Shown here piece after piece: positions 25,908 through 33,623 of a DNA stretch of 64,000 bases (the stretch's first letter is position 1; each line of letters starts with the position of its first letter). The translations under genes were made by a program, and so were the position numbers. Origin of the DNA: JBGTGG01 sp964398945 (GTDB taxonomy: Bacteria; Bacteroidota; Bacteroidia; Cytophagales; Cyclobacteriaceae); assembly GCA_964398945.1 (NCBI GenBank), contig CAYNOT010000009.1:62001-126000 (forward strand), in the 5' to 3' direction. The notes below the pieces were generated by a model that saw only the letters and a list, made by a program, of their open reading frames with translations, had not been told where the DNA came from and searched no databases.

Positions 25908-27092
25908 CTATCCCTTAGAGGCTTCAATCGCCTGATCAACATCGGCCAGAATATCCTGGAAATCTTCCAGCCCTAGTGACACCCGGATTAATCCCGGTGA
26001 AATCCCGACAGCTCCCCTTTCTTCGTCACTCAATTTCGAATGGGTTGTTGAAGCAGGGTGCGTTGCTATGGTTCGTGTATCACCAAGGTTGGCGGAATGC
26101 GAAATCATCTTTAAACTGTTTAGGAATTTTCGGCCACGGTCTATTCCCCCCTTCACTTCAAACGTCACCAAGCCTCCACCTAACTTCATTTGCTTTTTCG
26201 CGAGTGCATGCTGCGGGTGCGATGATAAAAATGGATATTTCACGAGCACCACTTCCTCATTCTTTTCCAATGCTTGGGCAAGCTTCAGTGCATTTTCACA
26301 ATGGCGCTCCATTCGAACGGCCAGCGTCTCCAAACTTTTTGAAAGTACCCACGCATTAAACGGTGACATAGCCGGCCCGGTATGACGTGCGAAAAATCGA
26401 ACTTCTTTTATTAATTCTTTCGTGCCCACTACTGCTCCCCCAATAACCCTACCCTGGCCATCAATAAATTTCGTGGCCGAATGTGTAACTAAATGTGCTC
26501 CCCATTCAACCGGGTTTTGTAAATACGGAGTAGCAAAACAATTGTCGACATTCAAAATCAGCTTGTGCTTTGCTGCCAATTTCCCTAACCACTCCAAATC
26601 CAAAATATCCAATGCCGGATTTGATGGGGTCTCAACAAAAATCATTTTTGTATTGGGTTGGATCAATGCCTCCCACTTTTCCGGTGTGCTTACGTCTGCG
26701 TAGGTATGTGAAATCCCAACACGCGGAAACAAGGTATTCAAAATCTGATGGGTGGATCCAAACACGGAGCGCGATGCCAATACATGATCCCCGGATTTTA
26801 GTACCGCAGCCATGCTAATATACATAGCCGCCATTCCGGATGCTGTTGCAAAACCATCTTCAGCCCCTTCCAACAAACAGAGCTTATCGATAAACTCATT
26901 GCAATTCGGATTGGAGAAACGTGTATAGATATTCCCTTGTTCTTCATCCGCAAATAGTGCCCGCGCCTGCTCGGCATCATCAAACACAAAACTTGAAGTA
27001 ACATACATCGGCACCGAGTGCTCACGAAATTCGGAACGTGCATGTTGGGCACGGATCGCATCGGTTTCAAAATTTCCTTTCTTGTGGGTCAT
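25908..27092 (-). CDS. metZ: O-succinyl/acetylhomoserine sulfhydrylase (Cys/Met PLP family)
   Basis: 394 residues. PLP-binding Lys208 in HSATKFIDGQGRVIGG and Asp183 in NVDNCFATP are present. The FIDGQGRVIGG context is the MetZ signature. The enzyme makes homocysteine from activated homoserine and sulfide (direct sulfhydrylation) for methionine synthesis. The first part of an apparent minus-strand cluster: an OsmC gene starts 3 bases upstream. Cystathionine gamma-synthase is the main alternative. Confidence 0.88.
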   Translation of the reverse strand: MTHKKGNFETDAIRAQHARSEFREHSVPMYVTSSFVFDDAEQARALFADEEQGNIYTRFSNPNCNEFIDKLCLLEGAEDGFATASGMAAMYISMAAVLKSGDHVLASRSVFGSTHQILNTLFPRVGISHTYADVSTPEKWEALIQPNTKMIFVETPSNPALDILDLEWLGKLAAKHKLILNVDNCFATPYLQNPVEWGAHLVTHSATKFIDGQGRVIGGAVVGTKELIKEVRFFARHTGPAMSPFNAWVLSKSLETLAVRMERHCENALKLAQALEKNEEVVLVKYPFLSSHPQHALAKKQMKLGGGLVTFEVKGGIDRGRKFLNSLKMISHSANLGDTRTIATHPASTTHSKLSDEERGAVGISPGLIRVSLGLEDFQDILADVDQAIEASKG

Positions 27093-27095
27093 TTT

Positions 27096-27518
27096 CTAAT
27101 TATTAATAATCTCAAAACTATGCGTAACTGTAGCGGTTTTTTCCAACGTTTTTGCCACGGAACAATATTTATCAACAGCAAGGGTTACTGCCTTTCCAAC
27201 CTTCACCTCGTCTAATTGCCCATACAACTCAAAATGGGTATGAACATTTGTAAACAGTGATGGAATTGCATTGGCTTCCCGTTCACCGGTTACTGTTATT
27301 TTAATATCTGTTAATGTTTGTTTTTGCTTTTTCAAAATATTGATCAAATCAATGGCGCTGCAACTTCCCAATCCGGAAAGCAATAATTGCATCGGACGCA
27401 TTCCCTGGTTGGTGCCACCAATATCCGGTGAAGCATCAATGTGAATGGCGCTACCTTGCTCATTCTTCGCTTCCAGGTGGAAGTCACCGCTTATCCGTTG
27501 TAGTTCAATCTTTATCAT
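27096..27518 (-). CDS. OsmC-family protein (thiol peroxidase-like)
   Basis: 140 residues, the OsmC/Ohr family size. The segment RPMQLLLSGLGSCSAIDLINIL carries the first conserved Cys (LGSCSA) at its helix start, and DKYCSVAKTL near 115-124 carries the second. The pair reduces organic hydroperoxides in characterised members. Its start overlaps the 3' end of the symporter gene by 14 bases and it ends 3 bases before metZ, so the three are likely cotranscribed. Confidence 0.88.
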   Translation of the reverse strand: MIKIELQRISGDFHLEAKNEQGSAIHIDASPDIGGTNQGMRPMQLLLSGLGSCSAIDLINILKKQKQTLTDIKITVTGEREANAIPSLFTNVHTHFELYGQLDEVKVGKAVTLAVDKYCSVAKTLEKTATVTHSFEIINN

Positions 27519-28902
27519 ACAAAAATGTAACGTCAGGCAAAAATAAACTTCCAGCTACCATTCCCAAAATACTTAACAAAGTTGCAGGAATCAGGGATGG
27601 GATCCCTAGCGGGAACACAAATTCAAAAACAATCCAACCCACCAGTCCCAACACCATTGCCAATGTTGCCCCCATCGGATTTGATCTCCGCCAGTACAAC
27701 CCAAAAGTAAGCGGCACAAACAATGATACCAGGCTAAGGATCGAAGACTCTCCTACTAATTCATAAATATTAGTCCTGATGCTGGCCATAACCGTTGCCA
27801 ATACCCCAAATAATAAAACCGAAAGCTTTGTGGTTTTTAAAAACTGATGGTCTTGCAGTCTTCCGCGAAACAATGGTTTGATAATATTTTCAGAAAAAAC
27901 GGAAGCAGGTGCCAAAATAGCGGAACTTGTTGTACTCATTATTGCAGACAACAGCGACCCGAAAAACAAAACCTGTAGCGGCAACGCAGTATGCTGCAAG
28001 ACCATGTTCGGTAACGCCAATTGTGCATCGCCTGAATTTTGACCGGGATATAAATGCTGGGAACATAAGGCAATAAACAACGGCAACATCGCAATGGTGA
28101 GGTACATGGCCCCGGCTATCAGGCAGGATTTGACAGCCACATTCGCAGACTTTGAAGACATCACCCGCTGATAAACATCCTGGGATGAAATAGAACCCAA
28201 ACCAATAACAGACCAGGCCGCTATGTATGTGGTGATTTCCTTCCATTCGAAAGAAGGAAAGACCCGAAAGGTTTCTTTCGGGACTTCATTCAGAACAACC
28301 ATCACTCCGCCCGCTTCACTGGCAAGAGTGACAGCGATTGTAAGAAGTCCACCAATAATTATTATACTCTGAATGAAATCAGTAATCGAGATGGCCCACA
28401 TCCCACCGATATAAGTATAAACTGTTACGATTGAGGCACTTATTGTAACACCGATCCAAATCTCCAGCCCGGTCACTACATTTAAGATCAGGCCCATCGC
28501 CACAAGTTGCGCTGCGATATACCCAACATACGGAGGCACAAGAAAAATACTGGCAACCAGGCCAACCCTTTTTCCGAAGCGGACAGTAAAATAATCCCCC
28601 AACGTTAATAAGTTGAGATTATAAAGTTTTCGTGCAAAGAATAAACCGAAGAGCACAAGGCACAACGCTGCACCAAAGGGGTCTTCGATCACGTGTAGAA
28701 AACCTCCTTTCATAAACTCAGAAGAAGCTCCAAAGACCGTTTCCGAGCCAAACCAGGTAGCGAACAATGCAGCAGCACTCAGCATCAATGGCAGGCTCCT
28801 TCCGGCCAACATAAAATCATCGGATGACTTTACTCTTTTAGAAGCCCAGATGCCCACCAAAATGGTTAAGGCGAGATATAAAATGATGGAAATTAAAAGC
28901 AA
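27505..28902 (-). CDS. sodium:solute symporter (SSS family)
   Basis: 465 residues with about 13 membrane segments. The opening ILVGIWASKRVKSSDDFMLAGRSLPL and FATWFGSETVFGASSEF match the SSS family start and first helix pair, and SSQDVYQRVMSSKSANVAVKS is the conserved inner loop. The family couples Na+ to uptake of sugars, amino acids, organic acids or inositol; the substrate is not evident. It is the upstream gene of the OsmC-metZ group. Confidence 0.9.
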   Translation of the reverse strand: MLLISIILYLALTILVGIWASKRVKSSDDFMLAGRSLPLMLSAAALFATWFGSETVFGASSEFMKGGFLHVIEDPFGAALCLVLFGLFFARKLYNLNLLTLGDYFTVRFGKRVGLVASIFLVPPYVGYIAAQLVAMGLILNVVTGLEIWIGVTISASIVTVYTYIGGMWAISITDFIQSIIIIGGLLTIAVTLASEAGGVMVVLNEVPKETFRVFPSFEWKEITTYIAAWSVIGLGSISSQDVYQRVMSSKSANVAVKSCLIAGAMYLTIAMLPLFIALCSQHLYPGQNSGDAQLALPNMVLQHTALPLQVLFFGSLLSAIMSTTSSAILAPASVFSENIIKPLFRGRLQDHQFLKTTKLSVLLFGVLATVMASIRTNIYELVGESSILSLVSLFVPLTFGLYWRRSNPMGATLAMVLGLVGWIVFEFVFPLGIPSLIPATLLSILGMVAGSLFLPDVTFLYDKD

Positions 28903-28953
28903 AGCCTATTCGTTGCAACAAAAATAGAATTGTGCCCCTGTTAAACAAATTAA

Positions 28954-29826
28954 TTATTTCCTTTTGCCCAACTGAAAGGAGCGACTAATGTTAAAACCAA
29001 AATGAATATCGCCATCAAAAAAATTGCCATCGGTTTGCGTAATAACTGAACGATCAACCATATTCCTGCTATTGGTAAAAAGTAATTGGAATATATGCCC
29101 GCCTGTTTCAATATCAAGGCCAAAGCCTACCGGATCGTAATAGGGTGAATTTTCATGTGCGTTTAACCTGACAAAATATTCGCCCAGTAGTGAAAGGCTT
29201 TTGGTTATCCTAACCTTGGCGGAAAAACCAAGGGCGTAATCATTGTTGTTTTCAAAAGTTTGATCCACCATGTTCCTGTGTACAAATATAGGTGTAAGCT
29301 GTGCAGAGATGCGGGATGAAAATTTGCGCGCCAGCAGAAGTTCTGTTGCATAAGCAAGGCGGTCGTTAAGTGCAACATCCGGATTGTCTTCTTTTTTTGG
29401 GGAAGTTTTGATATAGCCACTGACAACACCTGACAAGGTAATGGGCATATTCCGCTTCCCCTTACTTTGCTGCAAGATTTTATACCGAAAAAATCCATCG
29501 TATGTTTTATCGGTAGAACTTCTTCCGACTGACATGCTCAAGCGATCAGTGATCCCATACTCCAGGCCCAGCCGGATGAAGGCATCATCAAGTCCCCAAA
29601 GATTGTAGGCACCCGAATTTAATGCACCAAAACGATGTGAGAAAATAAATTCAAGCTCTGACTTCCCCATACCATCAACGCTTTGTCCGTTGATTACACG
29701 AGAACCGTTAAAGGTTCCAATAACAATGGTGGTCTCTTCTTCGGAATTGATCTCCTCTAACAAATCATCTTGGGCGTAAATACCTGAACATGAAAAAACA
29801 ACCAATATTGGGATAAAAATTCTCAT
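28954..29826 (-). CDS. DUF5777 outer-membrane beta-barrel-like protein
   Basis: 290 residues with a signal peptide (SGIYAQ|D near 19). The DUF5777 pattern is clear: IVIGTFNGSRVINGQSVD near the start, ELEFIFSHRFG, then GLDDAFIRLGLEYGITDRLS. Alternating strands through FNISRSFQLGKRK suggest a barrel. Function unknown. It overlaps the YceI gene by 4 bases (ATGA) and is translationally coupled to it, within a three-gene group with a haem-motif lipoprotein. Confidence 0.85.
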   Translation of the reverse strand: MRIFIPILVVFSCSGIYAQDDLLEEINSEEETTIVIGTFNGSRVINGQSVDGMGKSELEFIFSHRFGALNSGAYNLWGLDDAFIRLGLEYGITDRLSMSVGRSSTDKTYDGFFRYKILQQSKGKRNMPITLSGVVSGYIKTSPKKEDNPDVALNDRLAYATELLLARKFSSRISAQLTPIFVHRNMVDQTFENNNDYALGFSAKVRITKSLSLLGEYFVRLNAHENSPYYDPVGFGLDIETGGHIFQLLFTNSRNMVDRSVITQTDGNFFDGDIHFGFNISRSFQLGKRK

Positions 29827-30359
29827 AAGCGTTTAAATGTAAATTCAGCTTTTACTTCAACTTCTTCGGCTATGTTTTGCCACATAAGTTTAGGGATTTT
29901 TATTTTGTAATCTTCCAACTTGATTACAAATGATGATTTCATAATAAGCATCTCTCCTACCCAAGTAATATCCCCCTGAATCACCACCTCTTTTGTAACA
30001 CCATGAATCGTAAGTTTCCCGGTTGCTTTTGCACGCGTAGCCTGGCCTTTCCCCAACGTAGGTTCAAGGTGACCTACAAACACGGCTTTCGGATATTTAT
30101 CGGATTCTAAATATTTTTCATTGAAATGTTCTTCCATCAATGCTTTTTCAAATTTAAATTTATTGATGGGGATCGAGATCGCGATTTCGTTGGTAGCAAA
30201 ATCATACCGGCTTGCAGCCGATTCATTCACTGCTTCTATATCTTCAATGGGAGCCGAGGAGAAAAAAGTAATACTGGATTTTTCAGTTTGATATTTCTGC
30301 CCCAACCCACTCAACGAAATACAGAGATATGCAAAAAGAAAAACAACCCTAGCCATCAC
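29823..30359 (-). CDS. YceI-family periplasmic lipocalin-like protein
   Basis: 178 residues with a signal peptide ending near LGQ|KY. YceI fold markers include ASRYDFATNEIAISIPINKFKFEKALMEEHFNEKYLES and TGKLTIHGVTKEV. YceI proteins bind long isoprenoids such as polyprenyl phosphate or quinones in a lipocalin barrel. It sits between the haem-motif lipoprotein (9-base gap) and the DUF5777 gene. Confidence 0.92.
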   Translation of the reverse strand: MMARVVFLFAYLCISLSGLGQKYQTEKSSITFFSSAPIEDIEAVNESAASRYDFATNEIAISIPINKFKFEKALMEEHFNEKYLESDKYPKAVFVGHLEPTLGKGQATRAKATGKLTIHGVTKEVVIQGDITWVGEMLIMKSSFVIKLEDYKIKIPKLMWQNIAEEVEVKAEFTFKRL

Positions 30360-30368
30360 CAGTAAAAC

Positions 30369-31190
30369 CTAATTCTCCTTTGCTCCGTCATCCACCCAAC
30401 ATGCTATTAAATCACGCTGACTTTGAGGCAATCCCCCTGTTGATACTTGATCTTGTGGCATAGTTCCATCTCCTGTCAGGGCCTTTATATTCAGAGCCTT
30501 CGCTTTAACATTTGCAAAAACACTCCAATTTATAGTTGCTCCATTATCGCCATTGTGACAACCTGATTTTATACAATTGGTTTGTAATATAGGCTTGATA
30601 TCATTTTCAAAACTGATGCCTGTATCCCCCCTTGGTACAACGGCATTGATTACCTGAGGACAATCGTCAGCATCTTTTACTTCAACAGTATACGATCCGT
30701 TCTTTAACCCGGTAAAAGTATTGATTTCCCCAAAATCACCTGAACCAAATTTATACAGGATTGGGGGTGTCCCATCCGTTACGTTTACAGTAACCGATCC
30801 GTTATCTGTCAAACATTCATTGTCTTCAACAATTACAGTACTTGCCGTAAACCCTGCACCCGGGTCCGTTACGCCCACCGTCAGTGAACGTTCACAACCA
30901 TCCGCATCTTTTACAGTGACGGTGTGCGATCCTGCAGGCAACGCAGTAAATACTGTGGCCGAAGAATTGGCCCCACCATTGATATTCAAACTATAAGTGG
31001 GTGTGCCACCACTAACCGTTACGCTAATAGAACCATCCGAAACACCACAACCCGATACATCATCTTTGGCCAGCAACGCAATTGTAAGTGTGGATGCAGT
31101 GCAATCAACCGGGTCGGGGACATCATCATTACTACAGGAAAAAATTGATACCAATCCAATAATGCATAAGGTCGTAATATAGGGTTTCAT
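30369..31190 (-). CDS. lipoprotein with SprB-type repeats and CX4CH haem-like motif
   Basis: 273 residues. Lipid Cys19 (IFSCSNDD). Two SprB-like repeats follow (about 45-108 and 125-185; each ends with TVTVKDADGC or TVEVKDADDC). The C-terminal region (about 193-273) contains FENDIKPILQTNCIKSGCHNG, with C206 and C211-H212 in a CX4CH spacing as in some c-type cytochrome-like domains of Bacteroidetes and Planctomycetes, and TGDGTMPQ as a possible axial Met. It may carry a covalently bound haem. First gene of the YceI-DUF5777 group. Confidence 0.78.
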   Translation of the reverse strand: MKPYITTLCIIGLVSIFSCSNDDVPDPVDCTASTLTIALLAKDDVSGCGVSDGSISVTVSGGTPTYSLNINGGANSSATVFTALPAGSHTVTVKDADGCERSLTVGVTDPGAGFTASTVIVEDNECLTDNGSVTVNVTDGTPPILYKFGSGDFGEINTFTGLKNGSYTVEVKDADDCPQVINAVVPRGDTGISFENDIKPILQTNCIKSGCHNGDNGATINWSVFANVKAKALNIKALTGDGTMPQDQVSTGGLPQSQRDLIACWVDDGAKEN

Positions 31191-31218
31191 AGTGTTCTGT
31201 TTTTAAAAGTAAATTCAG

Positions 31219-32460
31219 TTATTCACGCTTATAAAAATCATAGCGAAGGCTAAGGAATCCTCCAACACTATATAGTTGGATATCACCCGCTCCTATACCG
31301 GCTATTGGTAGTTTAACAAAAGGCTCTACTTCCAGAAAGAAATGCCTATTCAATCGTTTCTGAACAACAAAGGATAGGTTTGCCATTTTAAACCATTCAT
31401 TGTTTTCATTCTCAACACGCTGGTGGTATTCAGTTGAACCGTATGGTTTATCAACAAAATAGGTATACTCTTCGCTGAACATAATATACGATGAGAAACC
31501 AACGCCAACTTTAAACGAAAGCGAACGATGCTGGTTAAAACCATAGTACACATTCAATGGAATGTCGAGTATCCTACAGTCACCATCTAGTTTACTGATA
31601 GGATAATTGTAGCCACTTGCTGTATACGAAGCTTCCACATTGGTGCTGGAGTAGATTTTCCTGGAGAGTATTGCTCCCGTATAAACCGACCAATGTGTAT
31701 TAAAATTATATCCGATAGTGATTCCCATATCGAACCCGGGTTTGCCCTGGTTAAACAATTCAGTTGAAGAAAAATCGGGGGCTATAGAAACCTTGGTACT
31801 AAACCTATAAACATTTTCAACACCATTCCCTTGCGGCTGTTCAGAAGCTACAGAATCCGAATGAAGAATTAAATCTTCTTCTTCTTCTTCTTCAAATTTT
31901 ACAACCGTTGCCGAATCATGTTCGGTAGAAGTGGCAGGGCTCAAAATGCCATGCGTGCTTTCGTATTGTGCTAAACGGTTATCATTTGAAAATGGGGTCG
32001 ATGTCAATACAGGTTTGTCGTCTACATTCAATATTTCACCTTGTCGGTCATTAAGTGGACCGGGCTTTTCAGGAACCTGTGTGCGCGGAGTTATCTTCAT
32101 CTCCACAATGGAACTTCCAACATCCTGTTCCGGCTTTTGTACCCGATCAGCAGAAGTTTGGTGTGAACGTTTATTGACAACATTGTTTTCCGAAAGAATG
32201 GCGTTGGACGGTTCTGCACTGTGTTTGTTTTCAACATTGGTTTCTACATGTTCCTCCCTGGCTGACGTGTACAATAGACCAATCGAACTACCAACAAAAA
32301 GGCAGGCAAGAATGATATAAGCCGATTTGCTTCTATACCAAACTGTCTTGTTGGATTGATCCAGCTTTGCTGCCATGTCCTTCCATCCCGACATATCAGT
32401 GTCAATGCTAAACCCTTTGGCAGCCTGTTTAAATACCTTATCTATTTCTTCGTCAGACAT
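31219..32460 (-). CDS. anti-sigma-like membrane protein with beta-barrel C terminus
   Basis: 413 residues. A cytoplasmic segment (1-45, FKQAAKGFSIDTDMSGWKDMAAKLD) resembles the short sigma-binding N terminus of Bacteroidetes anti-sigma factors. It is followed by one membrane segment (about 47-66), a long low-complexity linker with an EEEEEE run (about 70-220), then an outer-membrane-type barrel (about 225-413: GKPGFDMGITIGYNFNTHWSV, and a final GGFLSLRYDFYKRE). Its start overlaps the sigma gene by 8 bases. It may sense envelope status and hold the sigma factor; role inferred from context. Confidence 0.75.
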   Translation of the reverse strand: MSDEEIDKVFKQAAKGFSIDTDMSGWKDMAAKLDQSNKTVWYRSKSAYIILACLFVGSSIGLLYTSAREEHVETNVENKHSAEPSNAILSENNVVNKRSHQTSADRVQKPEQDVGSSIVEMKITPRTQVPEKPGPLNDRQGEILNVDDKPVLTSTPFSNDNRLAQYESTHGILSPATSTEHDSATVVKFEEEEEEDLILHSDSVASEQPQGNGVENVYRFSTKVSIAPDFSSTELFNQGKPGFDMGITIGYNFNTHWSVYTGAILSRKIYSSTNVEASYTASGYNYPISKLDGDCRILDIPLNVYYGFNQHRSLSFKVGVGFSSYIMFSEEYTYFVDKPYGSTEYHQRVENENNEWFKMANLSFVVQKRLNRHFFLEVEPFVKLPIAGIGAGDIQLYSVGGFLSLRYDFYKRE

Positions 32461-33004
32461 AAATTGCTCGCCAATCTTCTTTATTAATTAATTTCACAAG
32501 CACCTTTCTTAATTTACTTCGTGCTTTCATTAAGTTCGTTTTTGAAGTACCTACTGAAATACCCAACAACTTTGAAATCTCCTGATGTGTAAATCCATCG
32601 ATAACATATAAGTTGAAAACCGTCCGATATGCAGGGGTTAAGTTTTGGATCAATTGTATTAACTCTGCATGTGACAAGTCATTAACTGCATTTCCATTGT
32701 CGGTCAGTAGTACCGAAACCTTTTCAATATCCTGGTGATGATAATGTTTCACTTCCTTTCGATAATGATCAATGGCCATGTTGATCATTATCCTTCTTAA
32801 CCAAGATTTAAATGAGGATTCCTTTTCATGTTGATCAATTTTTTTAAAAACCTTCAAAAACCCATCGTTGACAATCTCCTTCGCTTCCTCAACAGAATGA
32901 CTATACCGAATACAAATACTCATGGCATAGGCATAGTAGTGTTGATACAGCAACCGCTGACTTTCCCGATCATTTTTCCTGCAACCCTGCACTAGCAGTT
33001 GCAT
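32453..33004 (-). CDS. ECF-type RNA polymerase sigma factor
   Basis: 183 residues from ATG at 33004; a TTG at 33049 in frame gives a weaker start. Region 2 (QRLLYQHYYAYAMSICIRY...FLKVFKKID...SWLRRIMINMAIDHYRKE) and region 4 (LTPAYRTVFNLYVIDGFTHQEISKLLGISVGTSKTNLMKARSKLRK) are both complete. It directs polymerase to a specific promoter set, likely including its own. Its stop lies inside the anti-sigma-like gene, so the two are translationally coupled. Confidence 0.92.
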   Translation of the reverse strand: MQLLVQGCRKNDRESQRLLYQHYYAYAMSICIRYSHSVEEAKEIVNDGFLKVFKKIDQHEKESSFKSWLRRIMINMAIDHYRKEVKHYHHQDIEKVSVLLTDNGNAVNDLSHAELIQLIQNLTPAYRTVFNLYVIDGFTHQEISKLLGISVGTSKTNLMKARSKLRKVLVKLINKEDWRAIYV

Positions 33005-33129
33005 ACTTATTCTAGGTTTAATTGAATTCGCCCACGAGACGTAGCCCAAGAAAAAATGGTTGCCTCTTCATGTAAAATACTTAAAAAGTAGGTGGGAATG
33101 AATGATAAGATTGAAAAAACCCTTGGCAA

Positions 33130-33191
33130 AAAAAAATCCCCAGAAGTCCTGGACCTCAAGGGATTTTTTTGTCTATAGTTGGCTTTAATCT
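33130..33191. repeat. hairpin unit A with shared 22-base tail
   Basis: Stem AAAAAAATCCC (33130-33140) with GGGATTTTTTT (33160-33170) around a 19-base loop, followed at once by a tail ending CTATAGTTGGCTTTAATCT that recurs in unit B. It works as a terminator in either direction. Confidence 0.7.
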
Positions 33192-33299
33192 TAATCCAAA
33201 TATATCCGGTTCTTGCGAAACCACCATCCCTATATCGCCAATAGGATGAAATCCCGGTTTAATTGCCTATATGACGGTTTAGCAGATTGAGCATAAATA
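33192..33299. other. spacer between two repeated hairpins
   Basis: I see no gene here, and no clear promoter. The whole stretch 33050-33413 between the sigma gene and the 69-residue ORF contains only the two hairpin units and this spacer. Confidence 0.5.
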
Positions 33300-33359
33300 G
33301 AAAATCCCCCAGAGTTCTCGACTTAGGGGGATTTTCATGTCTATAGTTGGCTTTAATCT
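33300..33359. repeat. hairpin unit B, second copy
   Basis: Stem GAAAATCCCCC (33300-33310) with GGGGGATTTTC (33326-33336) around a 15-base loop, followed by the same 22-base tail (33338-33359). The two units lie about 168 bases apart in the same orientation. They probably terminate the transporter operon arriving on the minus strand. Confidence 0.7.
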
Positions 33360-33413
33360 GTTTCAAATTTAGAATAAAAAATTAATTATACAAGTAGCAA
33401 ATAGGATATTACC

Positions 33414-33623
33414 CTAAAAATGTTCTTTTACATCAATGATGGGTAAACTATCAAGCGCTACCGAATCCACCTTTGGGTCTTGAAAGGTTTCGTTGATCCT
33501 TTCTTTAAGTTGAGGCTTCGATCCCGGGAAGGTAGTGCGTTGACTAATATCATAGCTCGCATAGGCAAGCAGTATTGCAAATGCCACTGCGCAAAGAATG
33601 AATATTTTTTTGGATTTCTTCAC
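33414..33623 (-). CDS. small membrane-anchored protein (69 residues)
   Basis: Starts with GTG directly after the stop of the large transporter gene, with no gap. One N-terminal membrane segment (about 6-25, IFILCAVAFAILLAYAS), then a soluble tail of about 40 residues. No family recognised. The tight junction suggests translation coupled to the transporter and a possible accessory role. Confidence 0.65.
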   Translation of the reverse strand: MKKSKKIFILCAVAFAILLAYASYDISQRTTFPGSKPQLKERINETFQDPKVDSVALDSLPIIDVKEHF

